From assembly GCF_017654315.1 (NCBI RefSeq), contig NZ_CP072203.1, forward strand, positions 992,001 to 1,056,000: DNA of 64,000 bases. The letters run 5' to 3'. Origin of the DNA: Gordonia polyisoprenivorans. Its GTDB lineage: Bacteria; Actinomycetota; Actinomycetes; Mycobacteriales; Mycobacteriaceae. The notes beneath the pieces are model-generated. The model had not been told where the DNA came from and did not search any database. It worked only from the letters and a program-made list of their open reading frames with translations. Each line of letters opens with the position of its first letter. Within the stretch, counting starts at the first letter, position 1. The position numbers were made by a program, and so were the translations under genes. Positions 24,550-33,893 of this stretch are shown here, in pieces.

Positions 24550-26490
24550 TCAGTCGGTGTCCAGCGCGCCCGCGAACTGGCTGCGGTAGAGGCGACAGTA
24601 GGCGCCCTGGGCCGCCAGCAACTCCTCGTGATCACCCTGTTCGACGATGTGCCCGTCCTCCATGACGATGATCGTGTCGGCGTCGCGGATCGTCGAAAGA
24701 CGATGGGCGATCACGAAACTCGTGCGATCGGCCCGCAGGTTGGCCATGGCTTGCTGGATCAGCAACTCGGTGCGGGTGTCCACCGAGCTGGTTGCCTCGT
24801 CGAGGATCAGGATCGTCGGTCGCGCGAGGAAGGCACGGGCGATCGTGATGAGCTGTCGCTCACCGGCACTCACGCCACCCCCCTCGTCGTCGAGGACGGT
24901 GTCGTAGCCGTCGGGCAGGATACGGACGAAGTGGTCGACGTGGCTGGTCATCGCCGCGGCCATGACCTCCTCGCGGCTGGCGGTCGGGTCGCCGTAGGCG
25001 ATGTTGTCGTAGATCGTCCCGCCGAACAGCCACGAATCCTGGAGCACCATCCCGGTTCGCTCACGCAGGTCGTCGCGCGTCATCGCGCGAGTCTCCACAC
25101 CGTCGAGGCGGATCTGCCCGGAGTCGACGTCGTAGAACCGCATGATCAGATTCACCAGCGTCGTCTTGCCGGCGCCGGTGGGTCCGACGATCGCGACCAT
25201 GTGCCCGGGACGCGCCACCAGCGACAGGTCCTCGATCAGGGGCTTGTCCGGCAGATAGCGGAACGCGACGTCGTCGAACTCGATGCGGCCCTTGTCCTCC
25301 GACGGACTCAGCGGCTGCGCCGGATCGGGGGTCTGTTCCTCGGCGTCGAGGATCTCGAAGATGCGCTCGGCGGAGGCGACGCTGCTCTGCATCAGGTTGA
25401 TCATCGAGCCGATCTGGGTGAGGGGCTGGGTGAACTGTCGCGAGTACTGGATGAACGCCTGCACCTCACCGAGACTCAGCGATCCCGACGCCACCCGCAG
25501 GCCGCCGACCACGGCGACGGCCACGTAGTTGAGGTTGCCCAGGAACATGATGGTCGGCATGACCATGCCTGAGATGAACTGTGCACGCCAACTCGACTGG
25601 TAGAGCTTCTCGTTGCGTTCGTCGAAGGTCTGCTCGACCTCGCGCTGCCGACCGAACACCTTGACCAGTTCGTGCCCGGTGAACGCTTCCTCGATCTGGG
25701 AGTTGAGCTTTCCGGTCGAGGACCACTGGGAGATGAAGTGCGGCTTGGACCTTCGGGCGATGATCGTGGTCGCGGCCACCGCCAGCGGAACCGTCACCAC
25801 CGCGATCAGCGCCAGCAGCGGCGAGATCCAGATCATCACCACCAACAGTGCGATGACCGTCAGCACCGAGTTCACGAACTGGGAAATGGTCTGCTGCAAG
25901 CCCTGTGACAGGTTGTCGAGGTCGTTGGTCACCCGGCTCAGCAGGTCACCGCGTGGGGTGGTGTCGTAGTAGCGCAGTGGAAGCCGATGCACCTTCTGTT
26001 CGATTTCGGCACGCAACTCACGCACCGTGTTGACCACGATGACATTGAGAATCCGGAACGCCAACCACGACAACAGGGATGACGCCACGTAACAGATCAG
26101 CACGATCAGCAGCGTCCAGGCGACGGTGGTGAAGTCGATCCCGACGCCCGGGGTCAGGTTCATCGCCGACACCATGTCGGCGAAGGTGCCCTGCCCGCGC
26201 GCACGCAACCCCTCGACGGCCTGCTCCTTGGTGATCCCCGACGGCAACGCCTTGCCGATCGCACCGTCGAAGATGAGATCGGTGGCGTGGCCCAGAATGC
26301 GTGGTGCCGCCGCGAGGAGGATGACCGACCCGACGATGGCGGTCAGCACCGTAGCCATGCGCCACCGATAGGCCATCAGTAGGCGCACAAGACGTTTCAT
26401 CGATGCCCCGAACGACTTGGGCTTCTCCAGGACGGGGCCTGCGGCCATTGGGCCGCGGCCGGGACCCGGGCCGCCTGCGGGGCGGGTCAT
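24550..26490 (-). CDS. ABC exporter, subunit 2 (membrane + ATPase)
   Basis: 646 aa. A Pro/Gly-rich start is followed by a six-helix exporter domain (residues ~30-340) and an ATPase domain. The ATPase has Walker A 'GPTGAGKTTL', signature 'VSAGERQL', Walker B 'ILILDEATSSVD' and H-loop 'IAHRLSTI'. I place the start at ATG 26490, which overlaps the upstream ABC gene by 4 nt (ATGA), although the frame is open further up. The pair resembles Rv1272c/Rv1273c of Mycobacterium, a heterodimeric MsbA-like lipid or drug exporter. Confidence 0.88.
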   Translation of the reverse strand: MTRPAGGPGPGRGPMAAGPVLEKPKSFGASMKRLVRLLMAYRWRMATVLTAIVGSVILLAAAPRILGHATDLIFDGAIGKALPSGITKEQAVEGLRARGQGTFADMVSAMNLTPGVGIDFTTVAWTLLIVLICYVASSLLSWLAFRILNVIVVNTVRELRAEIEQKVHRLPLRYYDTTPRGDLLSRVTNDLDNLSQGLQQTISQFVNSVLTVIALLVVMIWISPLLALIAVVTVPLAVAATTIIARRSKPHFISQWSSTGKLNSQIEEAFTGHELVKVFGRQREVEQTFDERNEKLYQSSWRAQFISGMVMPTIMFLGNLNYVAVAVVGGLRVASGSLSLGEVQAFIQYSRQFTQPLTQIGSMINLMQSSVASAERIFEILDAEEQTPDPAQPLSPSEDKGRIEFDDVAFRYLPDKPLIEDLSLVARPGHMVAIVGPTGAGKTTLVNLIMRFYDVDSGQIRLDGVETRAMTRDDLRERTGMVLQDSWLFGGTIYDNIAYGDPTASREEVMAAAMTSHVDHFVRILPDGYDTVLDDEGGGVSAGERQLITIARAFLARPTILILDEATSSVDTRTELLIQQAMANLRADRTSFVIAHRLSTIRDADTIIVMEDGHIVEQGDHEELLAAQGAYCRLYRSQFAGALDTD

Positions 26491-28220
26491 GCGGGTTCTC
26501 CGATCGACAGCTGCGAACGCGCGATCTCGGCGTAGGTCTCGCAGGAGGTGAGCAATTCGTCGTGGGTACCGAGACCGACGACGTGGCCGCGGTCGAGGAC
26601 GACGATCTGGTCGGCGTCGACGATGGTCGAGATGCGTTGGGCCACGATGATCACCGCGGCATCGGCGGTCGCGGACCCAAGGGCAGCACGCAGTTTCGCG
26701 TCGGTGGTCAGGTCGAGTGCGGAGAACGAGTCGTCGAACAGATAGACCGACGGCCGCCGGACCAATGCCCGCGCGATCGCCAGACGCTGGCGCTGTCCGC
26801 CCGAGACAGTGGTACCGCCCTGCGCGATCGGGGTGTCGAGTTGCTGGGGCATTGCGGAGACGAAATCGGTTGCCTGCGCGATCTCCAGTGCCGCCCACAC
26901 CTCCTCGTCGGTGGCGTCGGGTTTGCCGTGACGGACATTGGTGGCCACCGTCCCGGAGAACAGGTAGGGCCGTTGTGGAACCAGCCCGATCACCGACCGC
27001 AGCTGATCGGGATCGAGCTCGCGGACGTCGGTGCCGCCGACGCGCACCGCGCCCTCGGTGACGTCGATGAGTCGTGGGACCAGGCCGAGCAGCGTGGTCT
27101 TGCCCGAGCCGGTGGACCCGACGACGGCGGTGGTGGTACCCGGGCGCACCTCGAAGGTGATGTCGGACAACACGTTCTCGTCGGCTCCCGGATACCGGAA
27201 CTGCGCGGCGTCGAACTCGACCGAGGCGGGATCGCCGGTGAACCCGACCGGGGTTTTCGACGGTACGACCGACGTCTCGGTGTCGAGGACCTCGCAGATG
27301 CGTTCGGCGCACACCGCGGCGCGCGGCGCCATCATCGCCAGGAACGACGCCATCATCACCGACATCATGATCTGCATGACGTAGCTCATCATCGCCGTCA
27401 GTACCCCGATCTGGGCGCTGCCGTCGGAGACCGCGTGACCACCGAACCAAATGATCGCGACAATCGTCACATTGGTGATCACGGTGACCGATGGGAACAT
27501 CAGGGCCATCATGCGGCCCACCCGCAACGACGCGTCGCTCAACTGGTCATTGGCGACGGAGAACCGTTGCATCTCATGGCGTTCGCGCACGAACGCCCGC
27601 ACCACGCGGATACCGGTGATCTGCTCACGCATGATGCGGTTGATGGCGTCGAGGCGCTCCTGCATGGCGCGGAAGCCAGGGATCATCCGGGCGATGATGA
27701 AGCCCATCGTGATGCCGAGGATCGGCACGGCGATCAGCAGTACCCACGACAATCCCGGCGCCACATGGACGCCCATGACGATGCCGCCGATACACATGAT
27801 CGGTGCCATCACCAGGATGGCGGTGCTCATCACGAGCAGGAGTTGCACCTGCTGCACGTCGTTGGTGGTGCGTGTGATCAGCGACGGTGCGCCGAAGGTG
27901 CCGACCTCGCGCGCGGAGAACGAGTTGACGCGGTGCAGCAGATCGTGGCGGATGTCGCGGCCGGCGCCGAGCGCGGCCCGCGCACCGAAGTACTGGGCGA
28001 TCAGCGTGCACACGATCTGGACGACGGTCACCGCCAGCATCCACGCGCCGATCCGCAGGATGTAGCCGGTGTCGCCCTTGGCGACGCCCTTGTCGATGAT
28101 GTCGGCGTTGAGTGTGGGCAGATACAGCATGGCCACCGTCGCCACGAGTTGCAGCAGGATCACCGCGGTGATGTGCGCTGGGTAGCGGGACAGGTAGGTC
28201 CGGATCAGACGGGTCAGCAT
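26487..28220 (-). CDS. ABC exporter, subunit 1 (membrane + ATPase)
   Basis: 577 aa. The transmembrane domain has six helices (residues ~15-310). The ATPase has Walker A 'GSTGSGKTTL', signature 'VSGGQRQRL' and Walker B region 'SVYLFDDSFSALD'. The residue after the Walker B Asp is Asp rather than Glu, so its ATP site is probably the degenerate one, while subunit 2 keeps 'DEATS'. This asymmetry is typical of heterodimeric ABC exporters. It is the first gene of the two-gene operon. Confidence 0.88.
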   Translation of the reverse strand: MLTRLIRTYLSRYPAHITAVILLQLVATVAMLYLPTLNADIIDKGVAKGDTGYILRIGAWMLAVTVVQIVCTLIAQYFGARAALGAGRDIRHDLLHRVNSFSAREVGTFGAPSLITRTTNDVQQVQLLLVMSTAILVMAPIMCIGGIVMGVHVAPGLSWVLLIAVPILGITMGFIIARMIPGFRAMQERLDAINRIMREQITGIRVVRAFVRERHEMQRFSVANDQLSDASLRVGRMMALMFPSVTVITNVTIVAIIWFGGHAVSDGSAQIGVLTAMMSYVMQIMMSVMMASFLAMMAPRAAVCAERICEVLDTETSVVPSKTPVGFTGDPASVEFDAAQFRYPGADENVLSDITFEVRPGTTTAVVGSTGSGKTTLLGLVPRLIDVTEGAVRVGGTDVRELDPDQLRSVIGLVPQRPYLFSGTVATNVRHGKPDATDEEVWAALEIAQATDFVSAMPQQLDTPIAQGGTTVSGGQRQRLAIARALVRRPSVYLFDDSFSALDLTTDAKLRAALGSATADAAVIIVAQRISTIVDADQIVVLDRGHVVGLGTHDELLTSCETYAEIARSQLSIGEPA

Positions 28221-28853
28221 GGGGCGATCACCTGATTGACGGTAGCAACGCCGACGTTCTCTCGGCGAACGGTTTGCCGTGGCGTCCGATCAGTTCACGA
28301 CTGCGGTCCGATTTGCCGCTGTCGGCGGTCTCGACGTGGCACGCATCGAGGTCATGATCGTTGTCCACGATGCGCTCACGGGTGTGTGCCAGACCCATGG
28401 ATGCTCCGTATCGCGGAAACATCCTGATCGGTCGTCGCGACGCCGCGTGGGCGGAGATGAAATGTCCGCGTCCTTCGTTCTACGCCATGGCCATTCAGTG
28501 GCCGTGGGTCGATTCTCTCACCGCCGTCAGTACATAGTGCACGAGTCAGCTGGATGAGAGCGATTCCCGGCGGGCGGCCGGCGATGTGCTGCTTGCATCT
28601 GGTGCCGTCGTCAACGACACCGATCTCGTTGATCAACCATGCCGCCGCCGCCGAACGAATCTGGTTTCAGCAGTTCCGGGGCGGACTCGACGCCGCCGCC
28701 TGCGACGGGTATGCCCAAGATTCGTCAGCATCGCGTATGTCAGAGCTCGCGCCCGTGGTGGTGTGGGGCAGCAGGGACACGCGAACCGCCGGCAGCGTCC
28801 GGGCGTCCTGATGCCTCGTCGACGTTGACGGTGAGTGCCGGCGCGGCCGACCC
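28221..28853. other. Intergenic stretch without recognised genes
   Basis: About 630 bp upstream of the ABC operon. Several short open frames exist on both strands but none shows a family pattern, a good ribosome site or convincing composition. It marks the change from housekeeping genes to the zone of broken genes and may hold degraded sequence. The ABC operon promoter should lie in its first 100 bp. Confidence 0.5.
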
Positions 28854-29012
28854 TCAGGCGACGGAGGAGCCGAACACTCGACCGCATCGCGACACGGTGA
28901 ACAGCGCCAAGTGACCGAGTGACAGCAGCACTGCCATGGACACGAGCACGGTGAGTGTGATGACCACGTAGATCGCCGACAGGCCTTTGCCGAGAACGTC
29001 TCTCGAGGTCAT
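28854..29012 (-). CDS. Small single-helix membrane protein
   Basis: A 52-aa frame with one hydrophobic helix (residues ~13-38, 'AIYVVITLTVLVSMAVLLSL'). Its ATG overlaps the stop of the truncated CoA-transferase gene by 4 nt (ATGA), so it would be translationally coupled to it. It could be a real short membrane peptide or the N-terminus of a lost transporter, since the sequence after it is unrecognised. Confidence is limited. Confidence 0.4.
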   Translation of the reverse strand: MTSRDVLGKGLSAIYVVITLTVLVSMAVLLSLGHLALFTVSRCGRVFGSSVA

Positions 29013-30560
29013 GACGGCAAGTACTCCTCGCTCCAGCTGACCGAGACGGCGCCGCCGGCCACGAGCTTCTTGATCGCGTCGTGGGCGAAACCGACCGACC
29101 GTAGCACGTCATTCGTCGACGTGCCGTACTTCTCCGTCGGCGTGGGAGCGAGCACGCCGGCTCGCGAGGGGCGTACGCCGATCGGGTCGAGTTGTGTGAC
29201 TGCGTGGCCGCTCGGATGGTCGGCGAATCGGGAGAACGCGTAGCTGCTCCCCGTGCTGGTGCCGACGGTACCGTCCGCCTCGCGGGTGTACGCCGCTCGC
29301 AGGCTGCCCATGTCGACACACCGCGCGACCGCGACATCGATGCCGCGCAGCGCCTTCTCCCACCACGCCGAATCGGCACGGAGGAAGGCGGCTTCCAAAT
29401 ACGTCTCCCGCTCCGCCTCGGATACCTCGGCGAGGCTGTCGAGCCCGGTGAGGGTGGCCAGTCGAGGAAGGTCCTGCTCTGTCGCCGCGATCATGATCAC
29501 CTGGCCGTCTCCGGCGGTGTACAGCCGTTCGAGCGACCCATAGCCCCTCGCCGTTGGACCACTGGGCTCGTCAAACGACCCTCTGCCGGGGAAGGTGTGA
29601 AAGAACGGCATCTGCGCCAGACCGGTCAGGGCCGCCAGCGAGGTCCGGGCCCGTTCCGCGTGACCGGTCACCTCGCGGTGGAACAGCGCCGCCCCGATCC
29701 CCAGCGCTGCGGCGAATCCGCACATCACGTCGATGGTGCCGACGTGTGCGTGCTCCTCGGGCGTCGACATCGATCCCCCGAATCGGAGCATGATGCCGGT
29801 CGCGGCCTGGATGAGGTCGTCGTAGCCGAGATACTCGGTACGCCGTCCTCGGCGAGTACCGCTGAAGCAGTCCAGCTGACAGAAGACGGCACGAGGATTC
29901 AAGCGGTGCAACGTATCTCGGTCGAGGCCCAATGAGGCCACCTGCGGGTCTGTGGCATTCCACACGACAACGTCGACGCAGGCGACCAACTTCTCGAGCA
30001 CCTCTCGCCCCTGCTCACTGCGGAGGTCGACAAGCACGGATTGCTTTCCCCGCCCGTGGGTCATGCCGAACACCACGGTGTTCCACGGGTCGTAGAGCGG
30101 CTGTGCCGGATCGATCTTGATGACATCGGCGCCGAAGCGGGCGAGGAACCCGGCGGAGTGCGGGCCCGCGATGACATTGCACAGATCGAGTACCCGCACC
30201 CCGTCGAGCCAGAGGTCGGCGCCCGCAGCCGCAGACGCCCGTTCGGGACGGATCACGCGCTCGAACTCGTTGAGAGCCTCATCGACGGTGCCCCATCGGC
30301 GCGGGCGAGGCGTCGCGCTGAGATCGGCGCTGTCGCCCAGCCAGACCATCGGGCCCGGTTGCATCATGGTCCCGTACTCCGGGTCGGCGACGGGGATCGC
30401 CAGATGGGCTTGCTGCACATGAGGATCGGCGATCCACTCCTCGAGCCACTGTTGTGACGCGCCCGGGAACTTGCCCTCACCGAAGACACTGTCCCATTCG
30501 GCGGCGGTTCTGGTCAGGAACACCTCCTTCATGCGCGCGGCGATCGAATCCCGCGCAGCC
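29009..30560 (-). pseudogene. Two-domain class III CoA-transferase, N-terminally truncated
   Basis: About 510 codons. The beginning ('FLTRTAAEWDSVFGEGKFPG', then 'WIADPHVQQAHL') is the end of one CaiB/BaiF module. A complete second module follows ('GVRVLDLCNVIAGPHSAGFLARFGADVIKI', split here only for description). The full protein would be ~780 aa, as for the intact homologous architecture at 57509-59863. The missing ~270 N-terminal residues end at a junction (about 30555-30575) with a LysR fragment on the opposite strand. It would have moved CoA between carboxylic acids. Confidence 0.7.
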
Positions 30561-30569
30561 ATCACCGAG

Positions 30570-30917
30570 GCGCACGACCTGTACGAACACACGCTGATCG
30601 GCTATGTCGAATCCCTGCTCGACGTACCCGCCCTTCGTCTGCTCGACGAGCTGGTTCCCGACCATCGCACCCGCATCCAGACGAACAACCTGGCCGGTCA
30701 ATGCGAGGCCTGCGCCGCCGGGCTCGGTATCGCCGTGCTGCCCGAGTACCTCGGCAGCGCGGATAGACGTCTCACCCGTGTGCTGGCACAGCAGGTCTCG
30801 CTCAAACGGTCCTACTGGCTGGTCGTACCGCGTGAACTACAGCGACTTCCCCGGATTCGCGCCGTGTCGAGCACACTGCGGGCGGCCGCGGCGGCGCACG
30901 CCGACCCCACCACCTGA
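30570..30917 (+). pseudogene. LysR-type regulator, C-terminal fragment
   Basis: About 115 residues of a LysR effector-binding domain: 'HTLIGYVESLLDVPALRLL', 'RIQTNNLAGQCEACAAGLGIAVLPEYLG' (the usual AVxAGLGIxxLP block) and 'VSLKRSYWLVVPRELQ'. The DNA-binding half is absent. The homology begins exactly where the CoA-transferase homology on the other strand stops, so one recombination event truncated both genes. Confidence 0.75.
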
Positions 30918-30982
30918 CACGACGTCAGTGCACCCACGCCGTGCGGTTCTGTTGCGCGGCCAGGAGACCGGCGTGTCTCGCC

Positions 30983-31246
30983 ATGGTGGGTACGCCGAAC
31001 GCGCTGGACCGTGGACTTCGCCCCGAAGGCGGCAAGATCCTCGTGACGCGCGCGTCGGGTGGCGCGGGCATCGTGGCGGCTGACCTGCTGGCCAAACTCG
31101 GCTATGAAGTGGTGGCTTCCAGCGGCAAGGACCACGCCCGCGACCTGCTCACCGAACTCGGCGCCGCGAAGGTGTTCGGACGCGCGTGCCCGGGCCCCGA
31201 CGTGAAGGTCAAGCCGCGCGGCAGCGAACGTGGGCCATGGCACTAA
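30983..31246 (+). pseudogene. Quinone oxidoreductase/AcuI-like MDR fragment
   Basis: An 87-codon piece of the cofactor-binding domain of a YhdH/AcuI-type medium-chain reductase: 'ALDRGLRPEGGKILVTRASGG' (in two blocks), 'AADLLAKLGYEVVASSGK', 'LTELGAAKV'. The usual G of 'VTGASGGVG' is replaced by R and the family's N- and C-terminal parts are missing. It is a remnant, probably non-functional. Confidence 0.65.
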
Positions 31247-31323
31247 CGACCTTAAACGCTTGCATGTTGTTCGTCACCGCCGATCAGGGACCGGAATGAT
31301 GCCCTAGCAGGCGTGTGGTGTGA

Positions 31324-32973
31324 TCAGATCGTCCGTCGGGTGGCGCGAAGCACGACGTCGACGACATGGTGGGTACTGGCCGCACCTGGGGGCCGTGGCC
31401 GAGTCTCGTGGACTTTGATGTGCCAGGTTTCTGGGTCGGCGGTGAGCGCGGCGGCTATCTCATCGATGCCGACGAACGCCTCGGCGTCGTAGATCCGGGT
31501 CTGGGTCGCCACGTCTATCGGCTCGAGCATCGGGGTGAGGTCGTGGTGCACGACCAGGAGCGTGCCGCCGAGGGCAACGGCATCGAGCAGGTTACGCAGA
31601 CCGCACTGGTCGGGCGTGCGCTTGAACGAGCCGTACTGCAGCGACACCAGATCGAAGGTCTCGGCGCCGAAGGGCGCCGGGTCGTTGACGTCGCTGCGTA
31701 GGAGGTCGATGGCGAGCCCGCGGCGCTCGGCCTCGGCGCGCACTCGGGCGAGGGCGTTGCCCGAGATATCGGTGGCGGTTACCTTCCACCCGTGTTCGGC
31801 CAGCCAAAGAGCGTCAGCGCCCTCGCCTGCTCCGACGTCGAGGGCTCGGCCGGATGTCAGGCCGGTGACCTCGTGGACGAGCGTGCCGTTGGGGTTGGCG
31901 CTCCAGGCTCGATCTGCGCTGCCGTAGCGGTGATCCCAATCGGCTTGCTCACCGGAGAGCCGAGCGGCGTTGCGCAGGTCCTCCTCGGCGAGACTGAAGG
32001 CGATCATGGCTCCGACCTGGCTGCCTTGTGCCGCCGAGGGCAGCACTTGCAGGCTCGGGTCGGTGACATTGCCGGCCGCGTAGACCCCGGACACGGTGGT
32101 TTCACCGCGCGGGTCGACCGCGAGGACGTCGCCGGCGCCGGTGGGGTGCGCAGTGGTGGTGAGTCCGATCCCGCCCAGCACCTCGGCACGGGCGTGGAAC
32201 CGCGAGCCGACCACAACGGCGTCGGCTTCGAGGACGCGACCGTTGCTGAGTTCGACGCCGGATACTTCACCTTTCGGCCCGGTGAGAACTCGGGCCACCC
32301 TGTCGCGTTCGATGACGACGCCGGAGGCGTCGAGGGCGTCGATGACCCCCTCGTCGATTCCGTTCGGATCGTGTAGCACGACAGTCAGCTGGTTGGTCAG
32401 GTGCCGGAACAGCGGGGTCGGGTGCAGGCTCAACGGTTGGGTGACGATCTGCACCAGGCGCTGGTCGCGGACCTCGAAGCCATGGCAGAACGGACAGTGG
32501 ACCACGCCGCGCCCCCACTGCTCGGCGAGGCCGTCGATCGCCGGGAGCTGGTCGGTCAGGCCAGTTGCGACGAGAACCCGGCGGGCCACCAGCGTGTGGC
32601 CGCCGGTGAGGTCGAGCCTGAACTTGCCGTCATCGCCACGGCGCACACCAGTGACTCGGCCGGTGAGCACCTCCCCGCCGTAGCTGCGCACCTCCGCACG
32701 CCCGAGGGCAATCAGCTCCTCGGGGGCTGCGCCCTCATGCCCCAGATAGCCGTGCATATGCGCAGCCGGAGCATTGCGGGGAGTGCCGTCATCGACCACG
32801 ACGACGCTGCGACGCTGACGCGCAAGCTGCAAAGCCCCGCCGAGGCCTGCGGCTGAGCCGCCGATCACCGCGACATCGCAGTGCCGCTCGATCGTGGGGT
32901 AGTCGACGTGACCGCCGTGCTCCGAGCTCTGGGGAGGGGCGGAGTGCTGGCGTTGCGCGGGATTCTCGCTCAT
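31324..32973 (-). CDS. Thioredoxin reductase-like flavoprotein fused to a SAM methyltransferase
   Basis: About 549 aa (ATG 32973; ATG 32985 is possible). Residues ~30-330 are a TrxR-like FAD/NAD domain: 'VAVIGGSAAGLGGALQLAR', active-site 'CPFCHG' (two Cys, CxxC) and 'GVYAAGNVTDPSLQV'. Residues ~345-545 are a class I methyltransferase: 'GRALDVGAGEGADALWLAE', 'VTATDIS', 'DLVSLQYGSFKRTP'. The fusion suggests flavin-driven reduction coupled to methylation of the product, as in detoxification or thiol/metalloid chemistry. Similar fusions are annotated in actinobacteria without a proven role. A palindrome upstream may be its operator. Confidence 0.8.
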   Translation of the reverse strand: MSENPAQRQHSAPPQSSEHGGHVDYPTIERHCDVAVIGGSAAGLGGALQLARQRRSVVVVDDGTPRNAPAAHMHGYLGHEGAAPEELIALGRAEVRSYGGEVLTGRVTGVRRGDDGKFRLDLTGGHTLVARRVLVATGLTDQLPAIDGLAEQWGRGVVHCPFCHGFEVRDQRLVQIVTQPLSLHPTPLFRHLTNQLTVVLHDPNGIDEGVIDALDASGVVIERDRVARVLTGPKGEVSGVELSNGRVLEADAVVVGSRFHARAEVLGGIGLTTTAHPTGAGDVLAVDPRGETTVSGVYAAGNVTDPSLQVLPSAAQGSQVGAMIAFSLAEEDLRNAARLSGEQADWDHRYGSADRAWSANPNGTLVHEVTGLTSGRALDVGAGEGADALWLAEHGWKVTATDISGNALARVRAEAERRGLAIDLLRSDVNDPAPFGAETFDLVSLQYGSFKRTPDQCGLRNLLDAVALGGTLLVVHHDLTPMLEPIDVATQTRIYDAEAFVGIDEIAAALTADPETWHIKVHETRPRPPGAASTHHVVDVVLRATRRTI

Positions 32974-33003
32974 ATGACCGACCATACGAAGTCAAGCCCA
33001 TTC

Positions 33004-33015
33004 AGCAAGCTTGCT
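33004..33015. promoter_or_regulatory. Perfect 12-bp palindrome upstream of the flavoprotein-methyltransferase
   Basis: AGCAAGCTTGCT is a perfect palindrome ~30 bp upstream of the gene. It overlaps a second, wider inverted repeat, CTTGC...GCAAG (33011-33030). It is a plausible repressor site; the cognate regulator is not in the window. Confidence 0.45.
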
Positions 33016-33261
33016 TGCCGAATTCGCAAGAAGTGTCAGGATGGTCAGGTGAGCGGAGTCGCCGATGCGCAGCATCAGGGTGATCGCGCCTGCGGAAGAT
33101 GTGCATCAGGGTGAGTCCCCTGGGGTGGTGGGGTTTCGGGGGTGACGTCAGCTGAGTCCGGTTCGGTCTGGTGCGGCGTGTCGTTGGGGCTGTGGGTGGG
33201 CCATCGCGTCGTGGTCAGCGAGTTACCGACCACAGTGACTCACCGTGAGGACACACACGCG

Positions 33262-33519
33262 ATGACCCCCGACCATTCTGCGTTGCTCGCCCAGCTCGAT
33301 GCACTGACCTCCGCTGATTCCGGATCGATGTTCGCTGAGCTGGTCCGTGCCGGACTACAGGCGTTGATCGAGGCCGAGGCCACCGAAAAGATTGGCGCCG
33401 GCCGTTACGAGCGGTCTGCAGAGCGCACGGTGCACCGTAACGGGCACCGAGTCAAGACGGTATCGACCCCGGCCGGGGATGTGTCGGTGAAGATCCCCAC
33501 GCTGCGATCGGGCTCGTTC
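33262..33519 (+). pseudogene. IS256-family transposase, N-terminal fragment
   Basis: The first 86 codons of an IS256-type (Mutator) transposase: 'LVRAGLQALIEAEATEKIGAGRYERS', 'RNGHRVKTVSTPAGDVSVKIPTLR' in adjoining blocks. It is cut at 33519 by the left end of IS3 element C, and no downstream part remains on the other side. The start ATG 33262 is as in intact copies. Confidence 0.85.
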
Positions 33520-33561
33520 TGATCCGTCCCGGTGTTTCCGGAGGGTTCGTCTCAAGGGAGA

Positions 33562-33891
33562 ATGAAACCTATGGCAGTGGCAGGATCGAAGCGATACTCG
33601 GATGAGTTGAAGCGCGACGCGGTGGACATGGTCGAGCAGTTGGTGGCTCAGGGGTCCACCGAGTGGGCGGCGATGGGCAAGACTGCGGATTTGCTCGGAG
33701 TCGGCTCGGCGGAGACGGTTCGCCAGTGGGTGCGCAAGGCGCCGTCGGGCGCCGCCAGCGCGCCAGCCAAGGCCGATAGCGAGGAGATTCGACGACTCAA
33801 GCGCGAGGTGGCCGAGCTCAAACGAGCGAACGGGATCCTGAAGGCGGCGCCGGCTTTCTTCGCGGCCGAGATCGACCGGCCGCACCGCTAA
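33562..33891 (+). CDS. IS3-family transposase OrfA (element C)
   Basis: 109 aa. A helix-turn-helix at residues ~8-55 ('RYSDELKRDAVDMVEQLV', 'GSAETVRQWVRKAP') is followed by a coiled coil ('EIRRLKREVAELKRANGILK'). The start is ATG 33562 after the ribosome site aaggga; ATG 33571 is possible. The 'ctttcttcgcgg' stretch near the end (about 33854) is the likely -1 frameshift site, matching element B. Confidence 0.85.
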   Translation: MKPMAVAGSKRYSDELKRDAVDMVEQLVAQGSTEWAAMGKTADLLGVGSAETVRQWVRKAPSGAASAPAKADSEEIRRLKREVAELKRANGILKAAPAFFAAEIDRPHR

Positions 33892-33893
33892 TT

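Noticed and set aside
26491..27450. Very long open frame extending ABC subunit 2 by ~320 residues
   Set aside because: It overlaps the other ABC gene out of frame and has Arg-rich shadow composition. The ATGA overlap at 26487-26490 gives a normal exporter length.
26403..28235. 610-aa open frame on the plus strand opposite the ABC gene
   Set aside because: It is His/Asp/Arg-rich shadow of ABC subunit 1 with no domain or ribosome site.
28221..28853. Several short frames upstream of the ABC operon as genes
   Set aside because: None has a ribosome site, conserved motif or consistent composition, and overlapping frames on both strands are equally open.
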